Assembly: GCA_900163555.1 (NCBI GenBank)
Contig: FUHX01000010.1
Coordinates: 1-64,000, forward strand
DNA from: Actinomycetales bacterium JB111
Lineage (GTDB): Bacteria; Actinomycetota; Actinomycetes; Actinomycetales; Actinomycetaceae
DNA length: 64,000 bases
Direction of reading: 5' to 3'
A program made the translations under genes and the position numbers. A model generated the notes under the pieces. It ran no database searches. It had not been told where the DNA came from and worked only from the letters and a program-made list of their open reading frames with translations. How positions within the stretch are numbered: the first letter of the stretch is position 1; every line of letters begins with the position of its first letter. Shown here piece by piece: positions 35,727 through 43,887 of the stretch.

Positions 35727-36659
35727 TCAGGCGCCGGGCGGCTGGACGAGCGCCTCCTGCGCGACGGTCGCGACGAGCCGGCCGGACCGGTCGAAGAACC
35801 GCCCGATCGACAGGCCCCGGGCGGACTGCAGGCTCACCGCCTCCTGGGCGTAGAGCAACCAGTCGTCCGCGCGCACCGGCCGGTGGAACCACATCGCGTG
35901 GTCGAGGCTCGCGGTGACGAGGCCCGGGTCGGCCCACGCCAGGCCGAGGCTTCGCAGGACGGGCTCGATGATCGTGTAGTCGCAGACGTAGGCGAGGGCC
36001 GCGCGGTGGAGGAGGTCGTCGTCGGGCAGGGCGCCGAAGGCGCGTACCCACACGGCCTGGTGCCGCGCACCGCCCGGGTGGGCGACGCCTGTGATGCGGT
36101 CCCCGCCGTCGGGGAGGTAGACCGGGCCAGGCACGTGCCGCATGTCGAAGCTGCGGCCCGTGGCCCAGTACTCCAGTGCCTCGGCCGTGGCCGAGCCGGC
36201 CTGATCGGTGCCGGGGACGACGCCGTCGAGCACCTCGGCCGAGGTGGGCAGGTCCTCGGGGGCGGGGACGTCGTCGGGGGCGGCCGCCTGGATCTCCGCG
36301 CCGTCGCGCGGGACCTGGAACGAGGCGATGCACAGGTAGGCGGCCTTGCCGTTCTGGATGCCGCGCACCTGACGCGTGGAGAAGCCGCGGCCGTCGCGCA
36401 CGCGCTCGACCTCGTAGCGGACAGGGGCGCCGATGTCGACCGGCCGCATGAAGTAGCTGTGCATCGAGTGCAGGGTGCGGTCGGCGTCGACCGAGCGCAT
36501 CGCCGCCATCGCGGCCTGCGCGGCCATGTCCCCGCCGTACGCCTTCGGCCAGGGGCACGGACCGGTGACGGCCTCGAACGCCTCGTGGCCGCCGTCGGCC
36601 GGCGGGACAGGGCGCAGGTCGAGGGCCGCGAGCATGGTGTCCGACGTGGGAGTCGTCAT
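35727..36659 (-). CDS. Acyl-CoA thioesterase II (TesB-like, double hotdog)
   Basis: 310 aa. Two hotdog halves: the first with YGGDMAAQAAMAA and the HSYFMRP strand; the second with the catalytic-type Asp in VTASLDHAMWFHRPVRADDWLLY, the TesB signature. It hydrolyses medium-chain or aryl-CoA esters. Its ATG overlaps the cupin gene stop (ATGA). A possible relief valve for CoA trapped as aryl-CoA. Confidence 0.88.
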   Translation of the reverse strand: MTTPTSDTMLAALDLRPVPPADGGHEAFEAVTGPCPWPKAYGGDMAAQAAMAAMRSVDADRTLHSMHSYFMRPVDIGAPVRYEVERVRDGRGFSTRQVRGIQNGKAAYLCIASFQVPRDGAEIQAAAPDDVPAPEDLPTSAEVLDGVVPGTDQAGSATAEALEYWATGRSFDMRHVPGPVYLPDGGDRITGVAHPGGARHQAVWVRAFGALPDDDLLHRAALAYVCDYTIIEPVLRSLGLAWADPGLVTASLDHAMWFHRPVRADDWLLYAQEAVSLQSARGLSIGRFFDRSGRLVATVAQEALVQPPGA

Positions 36660-37114
36660 GACCGGCGGTAGCCCTCGAGGGTCGAGTCGTCCACCTCGGG
36701 GAGGTTCACGACGATGTTGTCCGGCGTGCGGGTAGTCAGCCAGACCAGCTCCTCGGTGACCGACATGTTCGCCTCGACGTGCGGCATGTACGGCGGCACG
36801 AACACCCAGTCCCCGGCGGTCATGTCGTGGTACTCCGAGTAGTTCTCGCCGAAGTAGATCCGGCCGTGGCCCCGGAGGACGTACCCGCCGGTCTCGGCCT
36901 CGCCGTGGTGGTGCGGGAACGAGCGGTAGCCCGGCTCGTTGGAGACCTGGCCGAACCAGATCTTCGTGGCGGGCGTGTGCTGCGGGCTCACGCCGGAGAT
37001 GCGGACCGCGCCGCCGGACTGGCCGGTGCCCTGGTCCTCCTCCCCCGCGCGGGTGACGACGGGGACCGCCCCGGTGGGAAGGGTGTGCGGGTCGGGTGTC
37101 GAGGAGTCGGTCAT
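36656..37114 (-). CDS. Small cupin-domain protein in the aromatic cluster
   Basis: 152 aa, one cupin barrel. Motif 1 is FPHHHGEAETGGYVLRGHG, with two His and Glu ligands; motif 2 is GDWVFVPPYMPHVEAN with the last His, so a mononuclear metal site is intact. GGAGGT precedes the ATG at 37114. First gene of the leftward aromatic operon, overlapping tesB by 4 nt. Too short for gentisate 1,2-dioxygenase (about 350 aa, bicupin), so its step is unknown: dioxygenase, isomerase or ring opening are candidates. Confidence 0.82.
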   Translation of the reverse strand: MTDSSTPDPHTLPTGAVPVVTRAGEEDQGTGQSGGAVRISGVSPQHTPATKIWFGQVSNEPGYRSFPHHHGEAETGGYVLRGHGRIYFGENYSEYHDMTAGDWVFVPPYMPHVEANMSVTEELVWLTTRTPDNIVVNLPEVDDSTLEGYRRS

Positions 37115-37239
37115 CTCTGCTCTACCTCCGTGATGCGGTGCGCGGGCGCCGGGTCGGTGCTCGTGCGGCTGGCTGGTGGTCACGCTGCGGTTGTGCGGTG
37201 CGGGGAACCGGCTGCTCTGCCGGGAACCCCACTCCGGCG

Positions 37240-37282
37240 TATCGCTTTATTAGCGGTCGTCAGATAGCCTCAACATATCACG
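37240..37282. promoter_or_regulatory. AT-rich divergent promoter/operator between cupin and RidA genes
   Basis: A/T-rich block (ATCGCTTTATTAGC and ATAGCCTCAACATATC) in an otherwise GC-rich 247-bp divergent spacer. A leftward -35 TTGAGG (37273-37268) with TAATAA (37252-37247, 15-bp spacer) is a weak candidate. PaaX encoded nearby could bind here (inference). Confidence 0.4.
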
Positions 37283-37361
37283 CACGGGGGTCGCCCGGAA
37301 GAGGGTCGGCCTCCCGGGTCCGACCGGGCCCTCGTGCCCCGCATCGACCAGGGAGATCTCC

Positions 37362-37772
37362 ATGAGCCGGCGCCACACCGTCAACCCCGACACGCTGCCC
37401 AAGCCGTCGGGCTTCGCCCACGGCATCGAGGTGGACGGCGTCGTCTACCTCGGCGGGCAGACCGCACTCGACAAGGACATGACCATCGTCCCCGGCGGGA
37501 TCGTCGAGCAGTTCCGCCAGGCCTTCTCCAACGTGCTGACCACGCTGAAGGAGGCGGGCGGCGAGCCGGCGGACATCGTCTCCGCCCGCATCTACCTCAC
37601 CGACGTCGACGACTACCTGCGCAACGGTCGCGAGATCGGCCGCATCTGGCGGGAGATGGCCGGGAGCGAGTACCCCGCCCTCGCCGGGATCGGCGTGACG
37701 CGGCTGTGGCAGAAGGAGGCCCTCATCGAGATCGAGGCGGTCGCCGTCATCGGCAGCAGCTCCGAGGAGTAG
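37362..37772 (+). CDS. RidA-family enamine/imine deaminase
   Basis: 136 aa, single RidA barrel. Trimer-site residues visible: Arg in SARIYLTD and Glu in LIEIEAVAVI. RidA enzymes hydrolyse 2-aminoacrylate-type enamines/imines; YjgF-like relatives in aromatic clusters act as aminomuconate or enamine deaminases. Here it faces the cupin-TesB-ligase-monooxygenase operon across a shared regulatory region. If the fused monooxygenase works on anthraniloyl-CoA, its product is an enamine, which makes a pathway role for this protein plausible (inference). Confidence 0.87.
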   Translation: MSRRHTVNPDTLPKPSGFAHGIEVDGVVYLGGQTALDKDMTIVPGGIVEQFRQAFSNVLTTLKEAGGEPADIVSARIYLTDVDDYLRNGREIGRIWREMAGSEYPALAGIGVTRLWQKEALIEIEAVAVIGSSSEE

Positions 37773-37795
37773 GAGCGGCGGGCCGGCCCCTCATA

Positions 37796-37871
37796 CGCCG
37801 AGTTCGTGCTGAAGACACCGACTTCGGGCCTCCCACGGCACGCACTCGCGGCCTACGGCACGAACTCGGCG
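37796..37871. terminator. Inverted repeat between convergent ridA and paaX-like genes
   Basis: Perfect 14-bp arms CGCCGAGTTCGTGC (37796-37809) and complement (37858-37871), with a long loop that can form a smaller inner stem. Confidence 0.6.
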
Positions 37872-37957
37872 GGTAGGGCGGCGTTGGATGGGCGCAGCGG
37901 GCGGCCGGACAGGCGCGGCGAGCGGCACCGGACAGGCCGGCGGCGGCGCAGCGACCC

Positions 37958-38851
37958 TCAGGCGAGGGAGTCGCGGATGATGCCCGTCGCGTAGTCGCTC
38001 GCCGGCGTCGCGAGCATGGCGTGCAGCTCGTCGAAGAGCCGGCCGGCGTGCAGCCCGGCCCAGTCGTCGGGGAGGAACCGCTGCGGCAGGCCCGGGTCCA
38101 TGAAGGGCAGCCGGCGCCACGCCGTGAGCAGCGGGATGTAGTCGGCGAAGGCCCGCCGCCCGCGGTCCTCGCCGTCGTCGACCCGGCCGTCCCGCACGGG
38201 TTCGAAACGCTGGACGAACTCCGTGTACATCTCCGCGAGCGCCTCGAGGTCCCACCACTGCTCGACCTTCTCGGGCAGCAGGTCCTCCGCGATGTAGCGG
38301 GCCGAGAAGAAGTCGGCGTACCCGTCCAGCCCCACGCGCGCGAGCTGCCGGCGGGCGTGCTCGACCACGTCCTCCGGCACGATCCACAGGCCCGGCATGA
38401 CCGTGCCGCAGCCCAGGCGGGTGAGCGTGCTGCGGATCTGGTGGCGCTTCGCCCGCTCGACCTCGGGCACGGTCACCGCGATGAGGCCCCAGGTGTCGCC
38501 CGGGCCGCGGCGGTGGGCGAAGATCCGCTCGTCGCCCTCGTCGAACACGGCCTCGAGGTCCGGCGACAGCCGGTAGGCGGCCGCCCCGTCCCTGGTCGCG
38601 GAGTCGAGCAGCCCGCGCTTCTTCATACGGGAGATCGAGGAGCGCACGCCGCCGGGGGTCACGCCGAGGTCGCCCATGAGGGTGATGAGCGCGGAGATCG
38701 GCAGGGCGCCGTCGCGCTCGCGGCCGTAGAGCCCGAACACGGAGATGATGAGGTGGTGGTGCCGCGCGCCGGTGCTCGGCCGGGCGGGTGCGGTGCCGAC
38801 TGCGGCGGCCTGCGCCGTCCCGGCCCGCTCCGTGCGACTGCCTGCCGCCAC
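37958..38851 (-). CDS. PaaX-family transcriptional repressor
   Basis: 297 aa. N-terminal winged helix (about 30-95; HHHLIISVFGLYGRERDG then GVTPGGVRSSISRMKKRGLL), then the PaaX central domain (LTRLGCGTVMPGLWIVPEDV) and PaaX-C region. PaaX repressors are released by aryl-CoA inducers such as phenylacetyl-CoA. Location next to CoA-dependent aromatic genes suggests it controls them in response to the CoA thioester. The N-terminal 25 residues are Ala-rich and may start later. Confidence 0.88.
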   Translation of the reverse strand: MAAGSRTERAGTAQAAAVGTAPARPSTGARHHHLIISVFGLYGRERDGALPISALITLMGDLGVTPGGVRSSISRMKKRGLLDSATRDGAAAYRLSPDLEAVFDEGDERIFAHRRGPGDTWGLIAVTVPEVERAKRHQIRSTLTRLGCGTVMPGLWIVPEDVVEHARRQLARVGLDGYADFFSARYIAEDLLPEKVEQWWDLEALAEMYTEFVQRFEPVRDGRVDDGEDRGRRAFADYIPLLTAWRRLPFMDPGLPQRFLPDDWAGLHAGRLFDELHAMLATPASDYATGIIRDSLA

Positions 38852-38921
38852 CAGATCACTCCTTCACGCGCGACGTTCCCCTGGAAAGGTCAGCATTCCA
38901 CACGTCTTCTGCCACCAACGA

Positions 38922-38996
38922 CCGCGAGGTAGGAACGGAGCGGGCCAGGTCGCAACTCGCAGTTCCTACCTCACGCCCCCCGTTCCTACCTCGCGG
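38922..38996 (-). terminator. Inverted repeat downstream of the DEAD-box helicase gene
   Basis: Perfect 17-bp arms (38922-38938, 38980-38996; core GAGGTAGGAAC). A third copy of GTTCCTACCTC at 38962-38972 gives two alternative right arms. Confidence 0.6.
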
Positions 38997-39013
38997 GAGA
39001 GAGAGAAGAAGTG

Positions 39014-40558
39014 TCAGGCCTGGGTGCTGCCGGCGGAGCGGGTCGCTCGCCGAGGACCGCGCCTGCCCGAGCCGGCCGCGCCGTCCGGGCGCGCCGACCT
39101 CGCCGGCGCCGCGTCACCGAAGGTCACCTCGGGTCCGCGGCCACGCCCGCCCCGACGACGACCGCCGCCACCCGAGCGCTGGCCGCCTCCGGAGCCCTCA
39201 CCGGCACCGTGGGAGCCGGCGCCGCGCGAGGCGGGACGACCGCCGCGCTGACCGCCGCCCGACCGCTGGCCACCGCCGGACCGCTGGCCGCCACGCTGTC
39301 CGCCACCGTTTCGCTGGCCACCACCCGAGCGCTGCCCGCCGCCGGACCGCTGCCCGCCGGCCGGCGCGCCGTACTCGTTCGAGGGCTCCTCCTTTGCGGT
39401 TCCCGCGGCGATCTCGCCGAGGATCGCGTCGCCGGGCCGCGCCCGGTGGAGCGTGGGCCGGATGCTCGCGTCCCGCATGAGGCCGCGGACGTCGGAGTCC
39501 TGCTGGTCGGTCGAGATCGTCACGACCGTGCCCGTCTCGCCGGCGCGGGCCGTGCGACCGGAGCGGTGCAGGTAGGCCTTGTGCTCGGTGGGCGGGTCGG
39601 CGTGGACGACGAGCTCGACGTCGTCGACGTGGATGCCGCGCGCGGCGATGTCGGTCGCGACCAGGATCGGCGCGGAACCCGAGTGGAAGGCGTCGAGGTT
39701 CCGCTGGCGGGCGCCCTGGCCGAGGTTCCCGTGCAGCTCGACGGCGGTGTACCCGCGCGAGCCGAGCTGCTTGGTCAGGCGCTTCGCGCCGTGCTTCGTG
39801 CGCGTGAAGACGATCGCCCGGTCCGCGTGTCCCGCGAGGTCCGCCACGACGTCGATGCGCTCGTCGTCCCGCACGCGCACCACGTGGTGGGCGAGCGTGG
39901 GGGGCGGCGCGGTGGCCGAGTCGGCCTCGTGCGTCACCGGGTTGTCGAGGTACTCCTTGACGAGGACGCCGATCGCGTTGTCGAGGGTGGCCGAGAAGAG
40001 CAGGTGCTGCGCGGATCGCGGGACGGCACCGAGGATCCGGCGGACCATCGGCAGGAAGCCCATGTCGGCCATGTGGTCGGCCTCGTCGAGCACGACCGCC
40101 TCGATGTCACCGAGGTGCGCCTCGCCCTGACCCATGAGGTCGAGCAGGCGGCCCGGGCAGGCCACGAGGATGTCGACACCCTTGCGCAGCGCCTGCACCT
40201 GCGGGTTCTGGCCCACGCCGCCGAAGACGGTGCGGGTGGTCAGCCCGGCGGCGCGCGCCAGCGGCTCGAGCGTCTCGGTGATCTGCAGGACGAGCTCGCG
40301 AGTCGGCGCGAGGATGAGTGCCCGCGGGTGGCCGCCGGAGGTCCGCTTGCGCCCGGAGGCGAGCAGGCGGGCCACGAGCGGGATGCTGAACGCGTAGGTC
40401 TTGCCGGACCCGGTGCGGCCGCGGCCGAGCACGTCACGGCCGGCCAGGGAGTCCGGCAGGGTGGCCGACTGGATCGGCGTCGGGGTGGTGATGCCCTTCG
40501 AGTCGAGGATGTCGACGAGGGCGGTGGGCACGCCGAGGCGTGCGAAGGCAGAAGTCAT
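39014..40558 (-). CDS. DEAD-box RNA helicase (RhlE-like) with GQR-rich tail
   Basis: 514 aa. Q motif (TPTPIQ), motif I GRTGSGKT, PTREL, DEAD (VLDEADHMADMGF), SATL, and VI HRSGRTARAG. Residues from about 400 onward are Gly/Arg/Gln repeats (GGGQRSGGGQR), an RGG-box-like RNA-binding tail. Such helicases remodel RNA in ribosome assembly or mRNA decay and are often cold-induced. Single gene; no defined promoter seen in the 188-bp spacer to the FAH gene. Confidence 0.92.
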   Translation of the reverse strand: MTSAFARLGVPTALVDILDSKGITTPTPIQSATLPDSLAGRDVLGRGRTGSGKTYAFSIPLVARLLASGRKRTSGGHPRALILAPTRELVLQITETLEPLARAAGLTTRTVFGGVGQNPQVQALRKGVDILVACPGRLLDLMGQGEAHLGDIEAVVLDEADHMADMGFLPMVRRILGAVPRSAQHLLFSATLDNAIGVLVKEYLDNPVTHEADSATAPPPTLAHHVVRVRDDERIDVVADLAGHADRAIVFTRTKHGAKRLTKQLGSRGYTAVELHGNLGQGARQRNLDAFHSGSAPILVATDIAARGIHVDDVELVVHADPPTEHKAYLHRSGRTARAGETGTVVTISTDQQDSDVRGLMRDASIRPTLHRARPGDAILGEIAAGTAKEEPSNEYGAPAGGQRSGGGQRSGGGQRNGGGQRGGQRSGGGQRSGGGQRGGRPASRGAGSHGAGEGSGGGQRSGGGGRRRGGRGRGPEVTFGDAAPARSARPDGAAGSGRRGPRRATRSAGSTQA

Positions 40559-40746
40559 CAGGGAAAGATGTCCAAACGTCTGGGCCTGGTCCGGGCGCCT
40601 GGGGGACGTGCGGGTCGCGACGTCGGCGCAGATGCCACGTCCGTGGCACCGGCAGCCCGGGACCGGCGGGCGCGGACTGCGACAACGACACTACGCCACC
40701 GCGCCCCGCCGGCCCCGTAAGGGAGACCGATCTCTCCCGCCGTCTC

Positions 40747-41622
40747 CTAGAGCCAGCTCGGCAGCTCCGCGGTGCCGACGCGCACCGTGTTCGTCAGCTC
40801 GCCGACGCCGTCGATCGTCACGTCGACCACGTCGCCGTCCTCGAGCAGCCCCTGGGGCTCCATGAAGAACCCGACTCCGCCGGGCGTGCCGGAGACGATG
40901 ACGTCGCCCGGGTTCAGCGGGGTGATCGTGGAGATGTGGGCGATGAGCTCGGGGATCGAGAAGATGAGCTGCGCGATCCTCGCCTGCTGGCGCACCTCGC
41001 CGTTGACGCGGGTCGTGAGCGTCGAGTCGGCCAGGTTCGGCACCTCGTCCGCCGTCACCATGGTCGGGCCGAATGCGCCCGTGCCCACGAAGTTCTTGCC
41101 GGCGGTCCACTGCGGGGTGGCGCGCTGCCAGTCGCGGGCGGTGAAGTCGTTGTACGGCGCGTAGCCGGCCACGTGGTCGAGCGCGTCCTCCTCGCTCACC
41201 CGGTAGGCCTGCGTGCCGATGATGACGGCGAGCTCGCCCTCGTAGTCGAACTTCTCCGTCTCGACCGGGCGGACCGCGTCGGCGTCAGCGCCGATCTGCG
41301 ACTCGGGCAGGCGGATGAACAGGGTCGGGGCCGGCGGCTTGTCGCGCCCGGTCTCCTCGAGGTGGTCGGCGTAGTTCACGCCCACGCAGATGATCTTCCC
41401 GGGCCGCGGGACGACCGGCAGGTAGGTGACGTCCGCGAGCGCCACGCGCGCGGCGCCGCCCGGGAGGTCGGCCGACGACGCGGGCAGCGAGCCGGCCGCC
41501 AGCGCGTCGGCGAGGCTGCCGGCAAGGTCCGCCCCGCCAGGTCCGAGGACGACGACGTCCTCGCCGTCGACGGCGCCCCACGTGGGCGAAAGGTCGGGGG
41601 TCGAGAAGGTCACGAAGCGCAT
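40747..41622 (-). CDS. Fumarylacetoacetate hydrolase (FAH)-family enzyme
   Basis: 291 aa. A short N-terminal domain is followed by the FAH core: KIICVGVNYADHLEE, the metal triad Glu-Glu-Asp (FDYEGELAVIIG and YNDFTARDW) and SGTPGGVGFF. Family members hydrolyse fumarylpyruvate, maleylpyruvate or acylpyruvates, or act as 2-keto-4-pentenoate hydratases. It could take a ring-fission product such as fumarylpyruvate from gentisate, but no dioxygenase is seen here. The ATG at 41622 starts the family's MRFVTF N-terminus. Separate from both aromatic operons. Confidence 0.87.
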   Translation of the reverse strand: MRFVTFSTPDLSPTWGAVDGEDVVVLGPGGADLAGSLADALAAGSLPASSADLPGGAARVALADVTYLPVVPRPGKIICVGVNYADHLEETGRDKPPAPTLFIRLPESQIGADADAVRPVETEKFDYEGELAVIIGTQAYRVSEEDALDHVAGYAPYNDFTARDWQRATPQWTAGKNFVGTGAFGPTMVTADEVPNLADSTLTTRVNGEVRQQARIAQLIFSIPELIAHISTITPLNPGDVIVSGTPGGVGFFMEPQGLLEDGDVVDVTIDGVGELTNTVRVGTAELPSWL

Positions 41623-41786
41623 GGAGGTCTCCTGGGTCGGCTGCGTCGGCGTCGGCCCGGCAGGTCGTGCCGGTCCGGATGTGATTGTGCCCGCCCGCGA
41701 GCTGGTCCCGCCCGCGCGTTCCGCATGCTCGCCCCCGACGACGGCGCCCGGGCCCGTCGGCCCGCCCGCCACCCGCGGTCCGTGCG

Positions 41787-41798
41787 GGGGATATCCCC
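41787..41798. promoter_or_regulatory. Perfect palindrome GGGGATATCCCC in divergent spacer
   Basis: 12-bp palindrome in the 294-bp spacer (41623-41916) between the FAH gene and the hydrolase-ATPase fusion. Candidate dimer-binding operator for either gene. Nothing else stands out in the spacer. Confidence 0.4.
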
Positions 41799-41916
41799 AC
41801 CCGGGTAGCCGGTAGGCGAACGACCGACGAACACTTCGGATGGATACCGGGGTAGGGGGTGAGATGGTTCTCTCGGGTGACGCGAACGCTGCCCTGGTCC
41901 CCATAACGTGCCTCCC

Positions 41917-43887
41917 ATGACGACCTCGACGTTCGCTCCGGCACACGCCGTCGCCTCGCCCGTCCTCCCGGTCCCGGCCGGCGAGGCGCCGCCCGTGGCG
42001 ACCGCCCCGGACCTGCTCGCCCCGTCCCCCGTCGACCTCGCCTCGACTCCGACACCGGTGCCCTCGACGCCGGTCGCCCCGGTCCCGACGCACGGCGGCT
42101 ACGAGGACGTCGCGGGGGCCCCGACGACGATCCGGCCGACCCAGTCCGTGGGCGAGCCGCTGCACTACGAGCTGCGCGACGCCGGGGACTTCCGGCTCCT
42201 GGCCTGCGACCCCCCGGACGGCGTCCGGATCGTCGAGGCGCTCGGTGACCTGGAGACGGCCGACCACATCGCGGTCGTCATCCCCGGCAACGGGCACTAC
42301 CTCTCGAACTACTTCGTCGAGCGCGGCCCGGTCGCCCCGCGGGCCCGCGGCGAGCTGCTCCTGCGGACCATGCAGGACCTCGCCCCGGACGAGAAGGTCG
42401 CGGTCGTCGTCTGGCTCGGCTACGACGCCCCGCCGGGGATCGCGGCCGCCTTCTCGAACGCACCGGCGACCACCGGCGCGGGCGACCTGGCCCGTCTCAC
42501 CGACTTCCTCCCACGCGACCGCCACCTGACGGTCGTCGGCCACAGCTACGGCGCCACGCTCGCCGGCCTGGCCTCGGCCCGCTGCCGCCCGATGGACCTC
42601 GTGGCCCTCGGCAGCCCGGGCATGGGCGTCATGCGCGGCAGCGAGCTCGGCGCGGACACGCGGCTGTGGGCGGCGCAGGCGGAGTCGGACTGGATCCGGC
42701 TGTTCCCGCACGGCCGCATCGGCCGGCTCGGGCTGGGGAGGAGTCCTCTCCATCGCAGCTTCGACGCGAGGCGCTTCGCGACTGGCACGATCGAGGGGCA
42801 CTGCGCGTACTACACGGAGGCGAGCGAGTCCCTGTTCAACGTGGCGCGCATCGCGACCGGCCGGTACGACCTCGTCTCGGCCCCGCCCGACCCCGACGTC
42901 CGAGAGGAAGCCGTGCCCGCACCGCTCGCCGAGCCCGCGATCGCGGTGACCGGCCTGTCGAAGTCCTTCCCCGGACGCGGCGCGGTCCTCGACGGCCTGG
43001 ACCTGACGGTCGAGCCGGGCACGATCCACGGGCTGCTCGGGCAGAACGGTGCGGGCAAGACGACGACCGTGCGGATCCTCGCCACGCTCAGCCGCCTGGA
43101 CTCCGGAACCGCCCGGGTGGCGGGCTACGACGTCGCCGGTGACCCGCAGGCCGTCCGGCGGCGCATCGCCGTCGCGGGGCAGTACGCCGCGGTCGACGAC
43201 GTACTCTCCGGCCGCCAGAACCTCGTCATGTTCGCCCGCCTCAACCGGATGCGCCCCGGCGCGGCGCGCCGGCGCGCGGCCGAGCTGCTCGAGCGCTTCG
43301 ACCTCGTGGCGGCCGCCGACCGCGCCGTCGGCACCTACTCCGGCGGCATGCGCCGTCGCCTCGACCTCGCGGTCAGCCTCATCCGGTCGCCGCGCGTGCT
43401 GTTCCTCGACGAGCCGACCACGGGCCTGGACCCCCGCAGCCGCCTCGAGGTCTGGGAGGCCGTCCGCGAGCTCGCCTCCGGCGGCACGACCGTCCTGCTC
43501 ACCACGCAGTACCTCGAGGAGGCCGACCGCCTCTGCTCGCGGATCTCGGTCCTGCGCGGCGGCCGCGTCGTCGCCGAGGGCACGCCGAGCGAGCTGAAGT
43601 CGGCCGTGGGCGGCAGCCGCGCGGAGATCGACGTCCCCGCCGGCACCGACCTGCACGTCGTCGCCCGCGGGCTCACCGAGGCGACCGGCGCGCCCGTCAC
43701 GATCGACGCCGACGCCCGCCGGATCTCCATGCCGCTGGCCCCCGACGCCGGAGCCCTGGTCTCCCTGTCCGGCGCCGTCGCGCGGCTCGGCCTCGCGGCC
43801 ACGGACCTCACCATCCGCCGGCCCGACCTCGACGAGGCCTTCCTGACCCTGACCGAGGACGCGGCGACCGAGGGGACGGCGCGATGA
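41917..43887 (+). CDS. Fusion: alpha/beta hydrolase (DUF1023-like) plus DrrA-type ABC ATPase
   Basis: 656 aa in one frame. Residues 75-320: alpha/beta hydrolase with IPGNGHYLSNY and the nucleophile elbow GHSYG (208-212), like actinobacterial DUF1023 proteins. Residues 340-645: DrrA-type ATPase, Walker A GQNGAGKTT (375-383), YSGGMRRRLDLAVSL, FLDEPTTGLDPRS, and the DrrA C-terminal region. No stop separates them, though a GTG near 42913 could start the ATPase alone. The Ala/Pro N-terminus (1-60) is low complexity. The permease gene follows with an ATGA overlap. Export of a hydrophobic compound is inferred. Confidence 0.85.
   Translation: MTTSTFAPAHAVASPVLPVPAGEAPPVATAPDLLAPSPVDLASTPTPVPSTPVAPVPTHGGYEDVAGAPTTIRPTQSVGEPLHYELRDAGDFRLLACDPPDGVRIVEALGDLETADHIAVVIPGNGHYLSNYFVERGPVAPRARGELLLRTMQDLAPDEKVAVVVWLGYDAPPGIAAAFSNAPATTGAGDLARLTDFLPRDRHLTVVGHSYGATLAGLASARCRPMDLVALGSPGMGVMRGSELGADTRLWAAQAESDWIRLFPHGRIGRLGLGRSPLHRSFDARRFATGTIEGHCAYYTEASESLFNVARIATGRYDLVSAPPDPDVREEAVPAPLAEPAIAVTGLSKSFPGRGAVLDGLDLTVEPGTIHGLLGQNGAGKTTTVRILATLSRLDSGTARVAGYDVAGDPQAVRRRIAVAGQYAAVDDVLSGRQNLVMFARLNRMRPGAARRRAAELLERFDLVAAADRAVGTYSGGMRRRLDLAVSLIRSPRVLFLDEPTTGLDPRSRLEVWEAVRELASGGTTVLLTTQYLEEADRLCSRISVLRGGRVVAEGTPSELKSAVGGSRAEIDVPAGTDLHVVARGLTEATGAPVTIDADARRISMPLAPDAGALVSLSGAVARLGLAATDLTIRRPDLDEAFLTLTEDAATEGTAR

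Noticed and set aside
33751-36558. One very long frame joining the CoA ligase with upstream sequence
   Set aside because: Homology to ligases begins at the ATG at 35472 with a GAGAGG ribosome binding site; the upstream translation is Arg/Pro/Ala-rich shadow of the TesB gene.
36656-37114. Gentisate 1,2-dioxygenase
   Set aside because: Single cupin of 152 aa; gentisate dioxygenases are bicupins of about 350 aa. Hence no gentisate ring-fission enzyme is seen in the window.
40565-40577. Word GATGTCCAAACG shared by the DEAD-box and HdeD upstream regions
   Set aside because: About 12 nt long and in opposite orientation relative to the genes; matches this short are expected by chance in 64 kb.
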